From Pempheris klunzingeri (Eukaryota > Chordata > Actinopteri > Acropomatiformes > Pempheridae), in assembly GCF_042242105.1 (NCBI RefSeq), contig NC_092016.1:13158501-13222500 (forward strand): a DNA stretch of 64,000 bases. The letters are read 5' to 3'. Below are positions 1 through 14,589 of this stretch, piece after piece. Each line of letters starts with the position of its first letter. Position 1 is the first letter of the stretch. The translations under genes were made by a program, and so were the position numbers. The notes beneath the pieces are model-generated. The model was not told the origin of the DNA. It saw only the letters and a program-made list of their open reading frames with translations, and made no database searches.

Positions 1-3000
1 ACTGAGTTTTAAACTTTCTTCTTTTTGAACTGTACTGTGAAATATGAGTGTTTGAGTTTTGGCCAAGGCTGCGGCCTTCTGCGAATGTTGGAGTAATTAC
101 CACCCAGCTGTCAGGCGCTGTTTGCTCTGTGACAGTTGACCAGACTTTGCAGTCAATACTTCACAGCCCACTTCATTCACTGCAAACATCACCTTGATTT
201 GATTTATTGCTAAGACTCCTGTCTCTGAGTCAAAGCACACAAGGCAGGGATCGTGGAGGATCAGCAGAATTTTCTTTTCTGGTTTGTTTGGCCTTTCTTA
301 CAGCAAAATGGTCCTTTCATTTTCCCTGTCATTTTGACTTACCAATCACTGGTGTAACTAATGTTTGCAGCATTGATGGTTAAATTGATGGTTATAGTAT
401 TTGCCTACATGGTTGTTACCTTATCCACTATGGTCCTATCTTTCTATGTCAACTAAGATCTTTATTTTCATTTATATCTTTTAAAGAAGTGTCTGAAACG
501 TGAATACACAATGTGGAGAATACTTCCGAAACCAGCTGCTGATCCCATTTTGCAGCTCCAGTAGTTACATGTGTGCTGACAATTCAAAACGCTTGCTGTG
601 AAAAAGGTCTATTAGGATCTCTGTTCAATGGCACAGTTGTTGCTAAACAACACAAATCCCTTCTATTTCCGTCACTGTCAGTGGAGACTGATGCACGCCT
701 TTGTTAATTCCTCAGGCTCTCTGCTGTAGGGGGTCATAGCTGTACAGTATGCATTATGTTTACACCATAGATGTATTAAACATTAGATGGAGCACATGCA
801 GGAAAAGCAGCGTATTGCTACTGCTTCTTACATGCATGTCCATAATGCACTCTGGCTCAATCTGGCTGACTCCTGCACACAAGGCAGTCATGTGAACTAT
901 ATTTTGAGAATGTGTCCTAAAACACCATAGCACTGTTGCACCGGACAAATTTCTGCTATTTGAAAATTAAAGAATGACCACTTATTACCTTCCGTACTGG
1001 TTATTTTATACTCAAAACAACAGACTGTCCTTAGAATACATGCATTTCCTCTAAACTACATGAGGCGTTCAACATATGCATGTTTCTTTGGCCCAATTCA
1101 AACAAGCACAGGCATTTTTGGCAGTAATGTACATGCTGCACATTGCATTTGTCCCTCAGGACGGTGCTTGGCATATTGCACTGCTCCACTTTTCCTCCTT
1201 GCGTACTCTACACCACAGATAGTGGTAGCTTTGTTTTTCCTCCTGACTGACGGTAATCCTTATTCATTTTAGCAGAAATATAAAGAAAGTAGATATTACA
1301 GTATGTACTGCGTGAAACCCAAATACACAAGGCTGACAAGTTGGTGAACAACACAGCACTAACTCACCAGTAAGCCAGGTGCAGCATGCAGTTGCCTCTA
1401 ATACTGTATTGAGCCAGGCGGTATTACGTCTCAGTGGTGCACCAGCCCACAGGTTTCATCAAAATGGTAGATGTTCAGGAGGTGAATCATAACTATAGAA
1501 ATGTTCGGAGACCTATGTAATTGGGAAGATGACAGATGGGAGGAAATGAAAGCCAATTCTAAAGTGCTTTGTAAATCTTGTGTTGCTATGCTGAGTGTGG
1601 GTGTTGAAGGTCATTTGTCAAGGTTATTGCCTGATGAGTCACCACAGGGAGGCAATGAATGAAAGGGAGAGGGGGCACAGCAAACTGCCAAGCCAACAAT
1701 ATAAAAATTATCGAAGCACAGTCACAAATCCTTCAGTATGTCAACACTGGAGAAAGACAGATGGATGCCTCATTCCTTTTAGAGAATAAGGTCACAGAGA
1801 GGCTGCAGAAATTTAATTCACAGGGAATTAAATATGAGTGATAAAAAGCTGGTTTATATGTTACTGCTATCTCTTTTTTTTTCATACTGTTCTTGGGAGT
1901 AGAAGACAAGGTTTTGACCTATTAAACCCTATAATCATCTCACACGTACAGAGTAGATGCTTCTTGTTCATAAGACTGTAGTCGGTTACAGCTGTGCAGG
2001 TCTAATCCAGGTTTTCTAGCAGCTCTGCATCTCCACTTCCTTCTGCACACAGACTGGTATGTTTAGATCACAACCCACTCTGCAGGTTTATTTCTCTGTG
2101 ACCCTGTTCTGATATCCAGTAGTGGATTATTTCTCTCAATCAAGATGTTTTATGTAACCACTAGCCTGAGAGGATTATAGAAAAACATTCCGCTTTTAGA
2201 ATTTAGTCCAATGAAGCATGAAGATGCGGCCCCACTTCCCGTCGTATGTTGTATGTGAGTAGTAATCCTTCTGGTGTGAAACGTGGTTGGTTTAATACTT
2301 CTGAGGCATTACTGGACATGTACTTGAACATATCAAGAAAGAAATATCAAAAAGGTAGAGAAATTATGCGCTTCTTGATTTATCGACCAAAATGCCTTAA
2401 AATTCACCCATACGTGGACATTGAAATTAATGTATAGCGTCTTAAACATGCACCTATGTTTTCATTTGTGTTCTCATTTATCTTTGCTGTTCCTGAGTGG
2501 CAGCCAAGGAAAAATGACATTTCCATGTCCTTGGAGTTCTGGGATGCTGTAGCACCTCATCACCATGGCAACTGCTGTTTTCGTCATTGCTCCCCAGGTG
2601 TGCTGTGTAATGTGTGCCCAAACTCTGTCTGCTCCCAGCTATGTCTCACCTCATGTTGCACTTCCTCGCTCACCTCATGTAACACTTTATCGTGACGGAG
2701 CTAGATGTCATTACCGTCATGAATTAATGATTAGCCGTTGTTTACGCTCAGCTTTTCCTTTTGTTTTCTCACCATATCGCCGAATCTGTGAATCATTGCC
2801 ATACATAAAATGCAAGCTGAGTACCAGACCTGTTATATTTGAGATTTTATGTTTGGCTCACTAAACAAACTGCCGCCTGTCTTTCCCGCCTGTATTTACA
2901 AATTCAGCGTGCCAGTAAAGCCTGGGAAACAACAGTAAGTGGCGGCACATCACAGTGAGCAATACAGCCCGCAGATGAAAATCCACTTGTTCTGGTACAG

Positions 3001-3832
3001 TAATTAGTGCCTGAAGGGTGCAGCATTAGCACATTCTGCTAATCCAGCAGCGGTGCTCCAGTGGGCTCAGGGCTAGGAGAGTAGGACTGAATCCTAGTGG
3101 AGCAGATGGATGACGTGATCCGAGGAGGGCTGAAAAGGGCCCTCATCATTAAATGGCTGATTACATGGTGGTAATGAGTTCAGCATTTAGGCCTCAAGGC
3201 TGGTGGCTTTGCGGAAGATCCCGTTCTCCCTGGGCTTGTACAGCAGAGTTTAGAGGACTTTTGTCTTTTGCTTTTGAATTCAACTCAAAGTCGTGGTTAT
3301 CTCATGGGAATTTGTTAACCTCCGCACGTTGTGTTATGACATTGTCTTCAATAACCAAGATCGCAGGACAAAATCCGTGCCGTTGTTAAACCCGTCCCTT
3401 GTTTTTGTGTGACAATTAGTTGTTATGCCAAAGTAACATACAACCACAGTGTGAATAACTTTGGGGTTCAGTGTCTTGCTCACAGACAGCACAACTTATG
3501 ACTAAGTCAGAGGAGCAAACCTTATGATTAATGGCCAATGAGCTTCTAAGGTACAGCCGCTTGTTATGAGCAACTCTTGTTATTATGAAGGACTAGATAA
3601 AGAAAGCTTTTAATGATGATGATGGCATTATGAATTGCCATAGGTTATATAACGAGTAATTATATGTTATTAAAATAAGTCTGCTGTTATTTTTGTTTTA
3701 ATTATTATCAAAGAATATTCAGCGATGACAACTGATATTTGAATAGGCGATGCATCATCCTAAAGACCTACCTTCATTTATCACTGTCACTGGGCCAGAC
3801 AGCCAGCTACAGATGGTTGATATATATTTATA

Positions 3833-3855
3833 TGTGTGTGTGTGTGTGTGTGTGT
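3833..3855. repeat. GT microsatellite
   Basis: About eleven GT units, preceded by a short TA-rich run. Confidence 0.95.
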
Positions 3856-6094
3856 TCCATGCAAGTCAATGTTTTTCTTTCTGAGCCAGTCAACCCTCAC
3901 TACGTTTCCACTGAACTGAACCTCTCCACGTATGTGTATGGACTGTGTCCCTCCGGCCTTTTCTGACTCCAGCATGGCCTCACATGTGTGTGTTGCTTAT
4001 TTCTTTGTTTGACTTTATTAAAAACCAACATGGCCTGTTTCTGTCTTGTCACTGAATTCAAATAATGAAAATGAATGGATGGCTGTATGCACACTCATTC
4101 ATCCGAGAACAGGGATTACAATTATTTATCAATTAGGGGAAGTCAAAAAGCAGCAAGAGCCTCGTTTGGCAGGATTAAAACAGATTTAGTGGCTGTGTTG
4201 TTTCTGTGGGATGGAAACAACTTGGCTCTATTCACTTTTGAGAGTCAAGCCGAACCCCTTATCCTCCAGCTGAAACACAGCAACCAGTGTTTGAAGCGTC
4301 TCTGTCCGCTGCGTGAGTGTCTATTTGTGCTTAAATGTTCAGTTTGTGTTTGTGTCGAATTTTCTGGAAAAATACTGCACTTTTAATAACACTTCAATTT
4401 TGGCATGATTGAAAAGCAAACAAAATGCACATCACCATCCATGTGGCTGTGTCAGCATTATCCCTGTCCCTATCATTATCCCTGTCGTTTTCAGGGTATG
4501 CTGACAAATCAGCACACTTCCCAGTTGCAGTTTTCCTTTGCTGACTATGGAGGTTCTTATTTTATGGGCTGTGAGATTTTCATCTCACAACAGCTCATCC
4601 ATCTTGAGCAGAACAGCAGCAGCAGCACAGTGGGCGAAAAAGGTGATGATAATGTTGAGACACACCTTTAGCTCCTGGGGCCACTGTGCCCTGTGTGCTT
4701 TATTCTGATGTGATTGATGTTCTTTACCACACACACCGCCGTACACATCATCATCCTGTCATGGCGTGTACAAGGATATCTCTTTCTTTTCTTTTTAAGG
4801 GGAGATGTAACCAACATACACAGTAATACACAAGGAATGATTAGTTTCCTCAGCTCACGTTTCACTTTTCTGTTGATCGCACTTGCTAATTGGTTTCCTT
4901 ACCATCTTCCACTGGGATTTGCGGAAATGTTTATGCATGTGGGCAGACCGCAGATACATCACAAATTGACATCGCAGATGACTAGGCAAATTGTTCTCAT
5001 TTAACCATGGAAAACAATTTGTTTTAAGCATATTTATCAAGCATACAGCACAGGAAATAAACACAATTTCAGCCTTTTCTTTAAAACTCAGACTTAAGAC
5101 TGTATTTTTTAGTAAGACTCTCCAGGGAGGCTCCCCACTGCCTACAAGGTGGGATGACATCATCGGTCCTAGAGCTGCATGACTGAGTAGAGGTTGGGAA
5201 GGCAGGGGGAAAGGGCCCGCAGTAAAAAGTGCAGCCCAACCACGCCACCCCGGTCCCAGTTACACCAGACCACATGCCACCCTGTGCAGCCAAGCCATGC
5301 CATTCTAGCTTCCCCCTGGGCAAACAAAGACCCCTTTCAGGCCAGTCCCTACTGTGATCATGCAGAGCAGAAGCAATCTGTTCCTCTTGGCTGCTCACTG
5401 TGAAGTGACCCAGGCTTTTCCTTGCTACAGCTCCGGTGGTTTGTGCAACACTCAGCCAACCAGGCTGATTCTGCCTTTTGAATTATCTGCTTGGAACAGT
5501 CCATCTTGAAAAGGGCATGAAGACTGAGATGAGCCATCTCCTCATGTGTTTGTGGCAATGCATCTTTTGATTTAAGAGGCAGAAGTTCAAGGTCTCTGGC
5601 CTTTGCAATGAACCACAAACTAACGATTGTGACATTTTAAAGGAAAAATTCCAGTTTATTACAACTGTTTTCTTTTTGTTACTCCTGCTTTTGGTTTGGG
5701 GCTAATAGGTCCAACAGGGTGATAAATACATGTGGTCAGACAATCATATAGGCTGTGCACAACTGCTCTAAGTACAATAAATGTAAAAGGGGGTACTATT
5801 TTCAGGCTCTTAATATACTTTCTGCCACACCATTCACTTGTGTTTTCAGCCCCTAAATAGCATTATGAAATCTAACTGGCAATTAGGTTAAATGTTCTTG
5901 ATGAAGTTGATTGTCTGCAGTAATATCCTCAATGAAACCTATAACAAAAAATATTAGTCTGTTGTGTTACTGCACAGCAGGGTGACAAGTATGTGAACAA
6001 GTAAACAGTGCATTTTACACTAACCTCGCGATAGACGGGAACGACACCTGTAACCATAGCAACTGTACGAGATGATGGTTAAGATGGTGACAGT

Positions 6095-6262
6095 TGTGGC
6101 CTTAAAATGCTTAGTGGACATAAAAATTAAACACACATGACAAAAATGAGACAGAAATTTCACTGACAAAAACTTCAACAATAAATTGTGACTAAAACTA
6201 ATTTACGTTTTCGTCAAAAGTCTTAAGCTAAATTAAAATCGGCTGCCAAAATGAACAGACTC
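6095..6262. repeat. Probable teleost interspersed repeat (acgttttcgtc type)
   Basis: The text aattaaacacacatgacaaa, ttgtgactaaaactaattta, cgttttcgtcaaaagtctta and aattaaaatcggctgccaaa follows a common fish repeat rich in acgaaaac and aaactaaattaaaa. Ends are not clear. Non-coding. Confidence 0.4.
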
Positions 6263-9200
6263 TCTAAACTACTGAAACGGACAAAAGAACTGTGTTTTTG
6301 CTTGTTTTGGGAAAGGTGAAATGCAATAAACGCTTCTGCCTGTAGGAGAGCAATGAAATGAAAGTGAAATTTTGTGACCACCACGAGTGGATGAATGTTG
6401 TTAAGAAAACAGAAATTGGTTGCTTAAATCTATTTATAGCATTGTATGCTGGCATTGCAGTGCCCATCACATTTATCACAGATCACATACAGTATGTTGT
6501 CCACATCCTGCAGCCTTATAGCCTCTGATGATGTGGATTCTGTTAGTGATAAAGTGGAACAGTAGCTGAAGGTATTTCGCTGATATTGAGTGCCTTTCCT
6601 GAGCTCACCTTCCTCTGATGGTTTAGGACGCTCCAGGGCCAGAGTGCTATTTGTTTGACTGACGAGGTCCAGGCTGGGCAGTCTGGACCAGCATGCACCT
6701 GTTCTCCCATCAGCCCTCTGGGGTGATGTCACATCTCCACTCTTGTCAGTCAGTGGACTCCCATTTCTTTCCACCTGCAGCATCAATCCACTGGCCTCAT
6801 TCAGTCACTGTCTAAAGCAGTCAAGGTGTTCAAGAAGCTTTGACCTACAAAATAAAAAAGCCTTTGAACCCCCAAGACATTTTAAGGGTAGCAGGGAAGC
6901 TTTTGTTTGCAGTAGAATGAAGGAAATTGCAGCCTTGTGAAAGGAGCATCAGTGAAAAAGCAAAGGAGAAATAGTGTAATTAGAGCAGTTTTATGATAAT
7001 ATCTGTTTGGAAAATGTGGCTTGTCTAGAACCATATTCACTATAGATGCCTTATTCTTCTGTATAACTCATCTCTACTGACAGGTTGTGTAGAGTTAAAC
7101 TCCCACACTCTCTTTATCACTGGGTAATTTGCTACTCATCTATTGTGAAAAATAATCAATAGCTGAGTAAGATGTATTCGTCGGGGTATCGGCTTCTTGG
7201 TTTTGAACAATCACTTCTCTCTCCTTGTTCATTGGCAAAGAGTCATCACTTTCAGGCCAGAGAACAGAAACCTGACTTATGTAACCCAGCACTGATTTCC
7301 CCTGAGTACTGATGCATCTATCACAGCATTTTAAAGACTTAAAGAAAGACTGATCTTGCAATAAATTACTGATGCATATTTTGCATGAAAGTACTTTTTG
7401 TGCTGACATTACACTATCTCATCTCTTCATCACCACTCACCACCACTCCTCATCTTGGTGGATCTGGGAAATTTTTTCTTGAGACCAAATTCTCAGCTAT
7501 ATTAGTCCTATTAATTTGGTCATCTGTCCTGGTCAAGCTTTAACAGCTGTCTGTGAGTTGTCTTTCATAGCGTTTCTATCATAGTTGTAGACTATTAAGG
7601 AGCTCTTCATTTCTGGTCACTGTGACAGGGTACTTTTTCCACAGTACTATGAGCAAGAATCTCATTTTACTCAGTGAAGTAGATGCTCTTGTGAAAACAC
7701 TTGTCTTGAATTGTGAGGATGCAGTTATCTTAATTACAAGTTGAACATTTTCATGCTCACAGAAGAATGAGACGCCAAATGTGGCCTGTGCTAGTTGCTG
7801 TTAATGTAATGTTTTCAATAGATTGTTACTGCTCTGTCTAGTATGTTTTGCTGAATAATTTCTGGCATATTTTACTGTGTATTCATTATTTGCTGATGGA
7901 TAATGGGGATGTTCAGGTGAGACATACAACCTGACTAAAGGTCATGGCACACTAACGTCTGTGCTTTTTTTATATGCGTATTTTTAGGATTTGTCAGAAA
8001 TGTACAAAATAAGAACATTGTCAGCAAGTATGTTTAAGAACATAAGAAGAAGAATACAATACAATATAAAATTGTAATATTAGAATGTTTGTGTTGAAAG
8101 CACAACTTTCAGATATCGCTTCGAATTTAAGATTCAACAACTCTTTTACTTAATGTCCTCCAACAATGTTTTGTCCACAATCAGCTGTCAGTGGTAATTA
8201 TGCCTCAAAGCAACACAGAAGCCCAGTTTGAGACCAAAAGCAGCAGTACTGTTCACTTTATGTTGTATTTGGAATTATGTTATGTACTATTGCTACCCAG
8301 CACAATGGCAAATTGCCTCAGGAAGCATTGAGATTTAATACTGCATCTCTAGAAGACGGGTCGAGCCAAAATAGCGTGACAGTACTTGAGGGATGACCGA
8401 GGCAGAGCTGCTGCTGTCGCTGTTAACATGATTGTTACAGAATGTTTGAGTAATGACATGTAAAAGCCATTTTTTATACGGCAGACTAGTTGTTTTCTGG
8501 GCCAAATTCTGTTTTGACTCGACAGTTTGCTGAACAAGGAAACTTTAAGACGAAGTCACTTTTGAAGTAACAGCAAGTTTAGTAAATACACACCTCTGCA
8601 TTTTACATGACACAACTTTTATTAATTTCTTCTTTGGATGGTGGATGGGTGTGTACTCTAATAATACCCTCAACTCACAAGCAGCAGGTTAACATGTTTC
8701 CGTCTTCTCCAGTATTTTCCATGTTTGAGATGTTGCTCTCTCATGAGAGTCACATTATGCATTTTCAACTCATTCAACTGTACGATAGATTTATGGCAGA
8801 TAATACCAACCACTATACACAAAGATGCTGATCAGTTCTGCTCCCTGAATATCAATTGAAATGGTCTTCCTAAATATCAATTACGGTCTTTTGTCTTTGT
8901 TTTTTTCTTGTGACCCACTCGCATCTTCGCTGAATTCTTTTGCTGAAATGAGGTTAGCACCTCATTGTTTTGCTTCAGGCGAAAGATTCATTCTGAGCTC
9001 ATTTCTTTGCAATCATGAGACATCAGTTTGCTGTCATTTTACTGTGAGGTTGAAGGCAGTAATTCTGAGTTAAACAGCTCTTCTTTGATAAGATTTAAAT
9101 ATTTCATTTGCAAAGCTGTTCAGAGTTGCGTCTTACTCACTTGTTTTTCCATTTGAAGTCTGGCACACTCAAATCAATACCTTATGTAAGCTGTGTGGGA

Positions 9201-11049
9201 GACAGCTGAAGATGAATTTGAGTCTCCATTACTTAAGAAGACTGAGTGCTATCTTTACATTGTGTATGTTCTGCAAGAAGTCGCCTACCTTCATTCAAAG
9301 GCCGCGCATTAAAGAGTAAGGCCCTGAGTGAGAGAGGCTTGTAAGAAGTGCTGCTCATGGATACCGCTGTTGCTATGAGACTGTCTGAAAACGTGCTTGA
9401 AGCACACAGCTCTGTTTGGAGAAAAGTTAAAATATTTTTATCACCTAATGCTTAGTCTGATGTGTGGCAAAATTATGCTAAGCCCGCTGCTGTGAACATG
9501 AAATAGGATCCCATTGAAAGCAGTGAGAATAAGAAGCCGATGCTGCGAAAGAACACTGTATGCTGGATGTTGTAAGGTTTTGTGCCCAGCTCCACTTCTG
9601 TCTTTTTCACTGTCGACTGCTGTCTGGTCAGCTTATGAGGGACATTATTTTTTTTTACACAGCATAAATAACAGAAAGAAAAGGCCATGTTTGTCTGTCT
9701 TGGTTTTTTTTATTGAGTTTTGGTTTTAATTGAAGGAAGTAGTTACAAGAATACACTCAGATTGTCAGTGATAGTTTTGGAAAGGGCACAGTTCTGGGGT
9801 CTCATCACATTATGTCAAAGTTAATCACCTGTTCTTTAGCATGTTAGTTTTACAAATATATCCTCCTCTTACCTACTCACCAATTTGTCATTCTGTGCAT
9901 TAAACTGGTGCTCGAGCTGGAATGCTTAGAGACATATGCAATCTCTGCTTTGTCTTACTGCATGATGCTGATGATGATGATGATGGAACCCATACTATTG
10001 CACGGGAGGTTTTTAACCCTCAGTCCCGGTGGGGTCCTAAGACAATCAGCACCATGTCTCCCCTGAGGAGAACAAGCTAAGCTGCACAGGGCTGAAACTG
10101 AAAGTCGGCTAAAAGAGTTCTCACAGCTGCCTTTTGAAAGTTCTATTTTTTGCTCCACTTCTAGAGATTCATCCTAAGAGGCTTATTCTATATTAGCTGT
10201 ACAATCAGATTGCTCTCAAAATACCAGCTTTTAATTAAGCGTGCAAACCAATTAAGTTATGCTCTTCCTCCTTTTCCACGTGGTTAACCTCGGACAAGGT
10301 TAGCTGCAGAGTCGCCGCTGTCGCAGGGTTTGTGCTCACATTCATGAGCCTCTCTAGTGTAAAGTGAACAAGCAGAAGCTCATTGAACTAACGTTACGCA
10401 CTCCATGCAGGTGACTAGCACACACATTAACTGTATCTGTCAGAGCTGTCTGCTGTGACACACTTTGTGATGTTTGACACAAGACATCATGCATCTGCTA
10501 CATACATTTCTCAAGGCGTGTTGCCTATCGCTAAGGAAAATGCTTGCTTTGATATCAAATGTATCTGTATAAAAGATATGCAGTACCAGTTGTTATTCAA
10601 TAATATACTATTTTAAAAAACAGCACAAAAGTTATATGATGCCATGCTGTGTTTATACAAGATGTCTCGGCTTCCATTGTCGAAACCACTAAGTTAAAAC
10701 ACTTAGAAAATATTTCAGGTTAATGTAATTGATTTGATTTGATTAGTGAGAGACAAGCAAAATTGTGATAGTAATAGTAACTTGATGTAATTATGGGTAT
10801 TTTTTTTTTTACTACTTTCAGATTTTTTTTTCTGTTTTAAAAACTAATTATAAAATAATTATTTGATTGATTGAGAAAATACTTGGTGGGTAAATCAATA
10901 ATGAATGAACTCACATACCACTTGAACAATATACACAACTGTAAGATCTCCCTGATGTCATGAAAGTTTATGTAGGATCTGATTTTACATACTGTACATC
11001 CCAATAGCTCAGCATTAGGACTTTGCACACATCGTCAGTGGTTCATAAG

Positions 11050-12425
11050 GCAAGGTAAGTTTATTTCTAGAGTGCCTTTCAACAACAAGGCAATTCAAAG
11101 TGTTTTACATAAGATCGAAAGGCAATAAGAAAAGATAAAAAAGAGACACAAGCCAATATTAAAAGACACATAAATAACGTTTTTAAGAGTAGAACAAAAT
11201 GAAATATAGGATAAAAGAGGCTAAAATAAAGTAGGATGGATTAAACAGAAGAATAAAAATGACAGTGCAGAAGAAGTGCAGTCCAAGATATGAATAAATA
11301 GTCCCAGGTTTAACTTAATAAAAGTCAGTGGCAAACAAAAAGAGTTAGTAGACCCAGTTTAAAAGAACTGAGAGTCGGAGCAGATCTCAAGTATTCTTGG
11401 TGTTTGTATAAGGACTGATCGCTGCTTCTCCATATTTAGTTTGGACTCTGGAGACACTAAGCAGACCTTTCAGTGTTTTATAAACCAACAGTAGTACTTT
11501 AAAGTAAATTCTTTGACACACAGGAAGCCAGTGCAAATATCTGGGAGGTGGTCTGATATGATCTGCTTCTCTCGTCTTAGTGGGGACTGCAGCTACAGCC
11601 GTCTGCTCGACTTACAGTAGTCGTAGTTACAGTAGCCAAGCCTATGGAAGATTAACATACAGTATGGACAAGTTTCTGAAAAGTGCAAAAGACTTTAAGG
11701 TCCCATATTATGCAAAATGCACTTTTTTGCTCTGTTCTGTGACAGAGCAATCTGTGCATGACAAAAAATGTGTTTTTGAACATTAAACTGTGTAAGCCTA
11801 TTCTAGTATTCTAGCCTATTCCTACAAGTATGAACTTGAGAAAGAGCATAATATAGGACCTTTAAGTCCTTTTGTGGTCTTTAATATTTACGACTGGAGA
11901 TCCAAAGACAATTAATTCTGTTTTATTTTTGTTGAACTGGAGAAAATTGTCACTTGATGATATTGTTACATAAATGTGTTTTTTCTGTATAATCATGGTA
12001 AGATATTTTGCTGTTTTCCATTATGTGCTCTAGTGGAAGCCCGTAGATGTTGAACAGAGGAGACCTGAGAATGGAGACTTTCGTACATGTAATTAATAAA
12101 AATTTGTTTCTTCAAATAGGATTCAGACTAGTTTAGCATTGATGTCAGAAAGTCCCACTGAGTTCTCCAATCTGTTCAGTAATACTGTATGTTGGTCGAC
12201 CTTGTCCAATGCAGCACTGAGATAAAATAATACAAAGACTAAAACTGTTCCATCTTTGTTTAAACAGATGTCATTCATGACCTTAACAAGAGCAGTCTCT
12301 GTGCTGTGGTGTGGTCGAAAGGAGGTGTTGTTGAGCTGTTGAAGAGCAGCCTTCTCAATGATCTTACTTAAAAATGGAAGCTTTGATATGCTCCTGTAGT
12401 ATATCCTATACGAGTAGCTTGTCAT
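11050..12425 (-). mobile_element. Degenerate LINE-related dispersed repeat with reverse-transcriptase fragment
   Basis: On the minus strand 12123-12425 encodes a degraded non-LTR reverse transcriptase piece. It includes LSKIIEKAALQQLNN, then FRPHHSTETALVKVMND and LSAALDKVDQHTVLLNRLEN, which match the SGFRPxHSTETALxxV...DxSAAFDTVDH region of jockey/CR1-type elements. Residues between the first two blocks are missing, so the copy is dead. The flanking part (11050-11690 and 11866-12120) has the text of a very common teleost interspersed repeat (gtttattt..agtgcctttcaacaacaaggcaattcaaagtg and the cagtgttttataaaccaacag region). A small piggyBac-like MITE is nested at 11695-11865. Confidence 0.7.
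11695..11865. mobile_element. piggyBac-like MITE flanked by TTAA
   Basis: The element is bounded by TTAA on both sides (11695-11698 and 11862-11865), the piggyBac target site. Inside these are inverted ends GGTCCCATATTATGC and GCATAATATAGGACC, with one mismatch. About 170 bases long, non-coding, and nested in the LINE-related repeat. Confidence 0.75.
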
Positions 12426-13570
12426 TAGATTCAGCTTTTCTCACATTTTGTTCAACAATGCTTTTTTTTTCTTACTTTAGTCCTCATTAAAACATTGATC
12501 AAAGAAAAATATTTCCAGTGTGTCCAATTTAGCTCCAACAGTGTCAAGGATTAGGCAATTGGGATACTCCTCCTTGACGCTTCGTAAATGACACCACAGT
12601 AAATCTCTTAAATAAGCTGTCAGTCCAAATCCCCAGCCAACAACTCAACAGCAATTTTTAGCTTGTCCTGCCTCGCTGTTTGGCTGCCAGTACAGCACAG
12701 TGGGTCGCAGACAGCAGCCGCCCTCGCCTTCATAGTTAAACTCTTCATGGCTGTCACACTAAATAATCAATGGAAATAACAGAATCTCGAAACCAAAGAT
12801 TCTTCTCACTATTGTGTCTATAAGATGGTGAAAAGTAAGTAGAGAGCTGCTTTGCCCTCAGCCCATCGCAAGCTCCTTGGGACAGTTAGGAGTGTGTAGG
12901 GCCTGCTGGGAAAAGAAGCCAGAGATTACGTCACATCGGATTAGATCAAACAAAACAGGGTTTACAGATTTATTTTAAACATCACTCTGTTAAACCTCTG
13001 TAAGTAAAAAGCAATAATAAGCGTGGTCTGTCTCTCATTTAACTTGTGTTTTTGACTTGCGGTTTACTTACTTGTATTTCTACTCTTGTTGCAGTCCTGA
13101 CTTTTGTGTAAAAACATGTTGGGGTTGTAAAATGGTCATGACAGTGAGTTGTAGGCTTTGTCGCCTACATTACGAGGACTTGCTACAGCCTCCTCTTCAC
13201 ACTTTTCAGAGACAGCTCAGTTTTATAGGGCACTGGAGAGCACAGCGGCATTGAAGTGGCCCTTTGTTTCCCAGTAGGCGATCCAATTGTGTGTGACCAA
13301 TAAGATAATTTTCTAATTTACCCCATTACAGTGGAGCCTGGCATAACTTGGCTTTAATGATTGCTTCAACACTTTTGAAGGTTACTTTACCTTATTGCAA
13401 CCCCTAATAGTACTCAACTTAAGGGAGTGCTGGCATACTTAAGCCTTTGTTGTACAAATCATACATACTTTATATGATTGCTGGCCACTGTTGTATGCAA
13501 TCTGCTTTTTTTTTTCAGTTTGCAGAGACTATAAACTTTCCTCATTTTAGTAATTCCTTGTAGTGAACAT

Positions 13571-13845
13571 TGGGGCTGAAACTAAGTCTTCATTTGCAGA
13601 TTACTTTCACAATTAAGTGATTAATAGTTTGATCTCTGAAATGTCAATAACTATAAAAATGTCCATCACAATTTCCCAGAGCCCATGTGGACACAATCAT
13701 ATTGCTTGTTATCTCTGATCAACACCCCAACCCACCCAAAATTTAGCCTAGAAAACTACCACATATTCACATTGCAGAGGCTTCTTTGCATAAAAAATGA
13801 CTTTAATGATTAAGTTTTCTGTTAACTGCCTAATGGACAACATAA
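13571..13845. mobile_element. MITE of the ggctg-aactaattattttcatta family, copy 1
   Basis: The start ggggctgaaactaagtcttc, the internal segment with atgtcaataactataaaaatgtccatcac and ttcccagagccca, and the tail aatgattaagttttctgttaactg follow the pattern of a widespread teleost MITE. The same family recurs at 48278-48485 in a blm intron, and as a fragment at 40710-40790 in the frmd5 3' UTR. Non-coding. Confidence 0.6.
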
Positions 13846-14589
13846 TGTCTGGTTTTACTGTTGTCACAGCTGTGTTATGCAGATGCAAGTGCATATATTC
13901 TAGATTTGAGAAATCTGCTCTAACAACAACCTAAACTTTCAGCCCCCCGTTGAGAGCATATTTTATGGGCAGGAGCAGGAAGTTTGATGACCCTCCCTTG
14001 GCCAGATGTCCCTTGTCATAACCGCGTGGAACTGCATTCTATGAAAACCTTGTTTCTCTAAATCATTTATTGAGAAGATTGCATCTCCCTTGGGCCTCCA
14101 TTAGAGCGTTGACACGCAGGGGCAGTGGTGGGCCTTTCACGCCTGTGTGCACAGGCAGCTAGTCTCCAGGGCCAAAACAGCTTTCTGCATTTTTATGGTT
14201 GGATTCACCACTGGAAAGTGATCTTTCCTGAGGCTCTGGAGACAATGGAAAGGGTGAAGTGGCACCGTTAAGGGCCCCTCTGCTCAGCATGGGATGTTTA
14301 AATCTGCCAAAGGCTGCTAATTCTGAGAAATGGAGCTCAGCACCTTTCCACCCGTCAATCAGCCAGCTTCTCTGCCAGTCAGAGTGCTGCTTTTACACCA
14401 TGCACAGACCTAGAAATTCAGATACTGTATGTACACATTCATCTGTCAAGGAGACAACCAACCATGGTAGCCGTTGTTACATTTTGTAGGAACAGTGGTT
14501 TACTTCAGAGGGTTAAACATAGTACAATAGTACACTCATATTCATACATACTAAATTCTTTTAATTTATTTAATCAGTAGCGGTAATAA

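Noticed and set aside
12123..12425. Open frame on the minus strand as a host gene
   Set aside because: The sequence is a LINE reverse-transcriptase fragment with an internal deletion, so it is listed as a mobile element.
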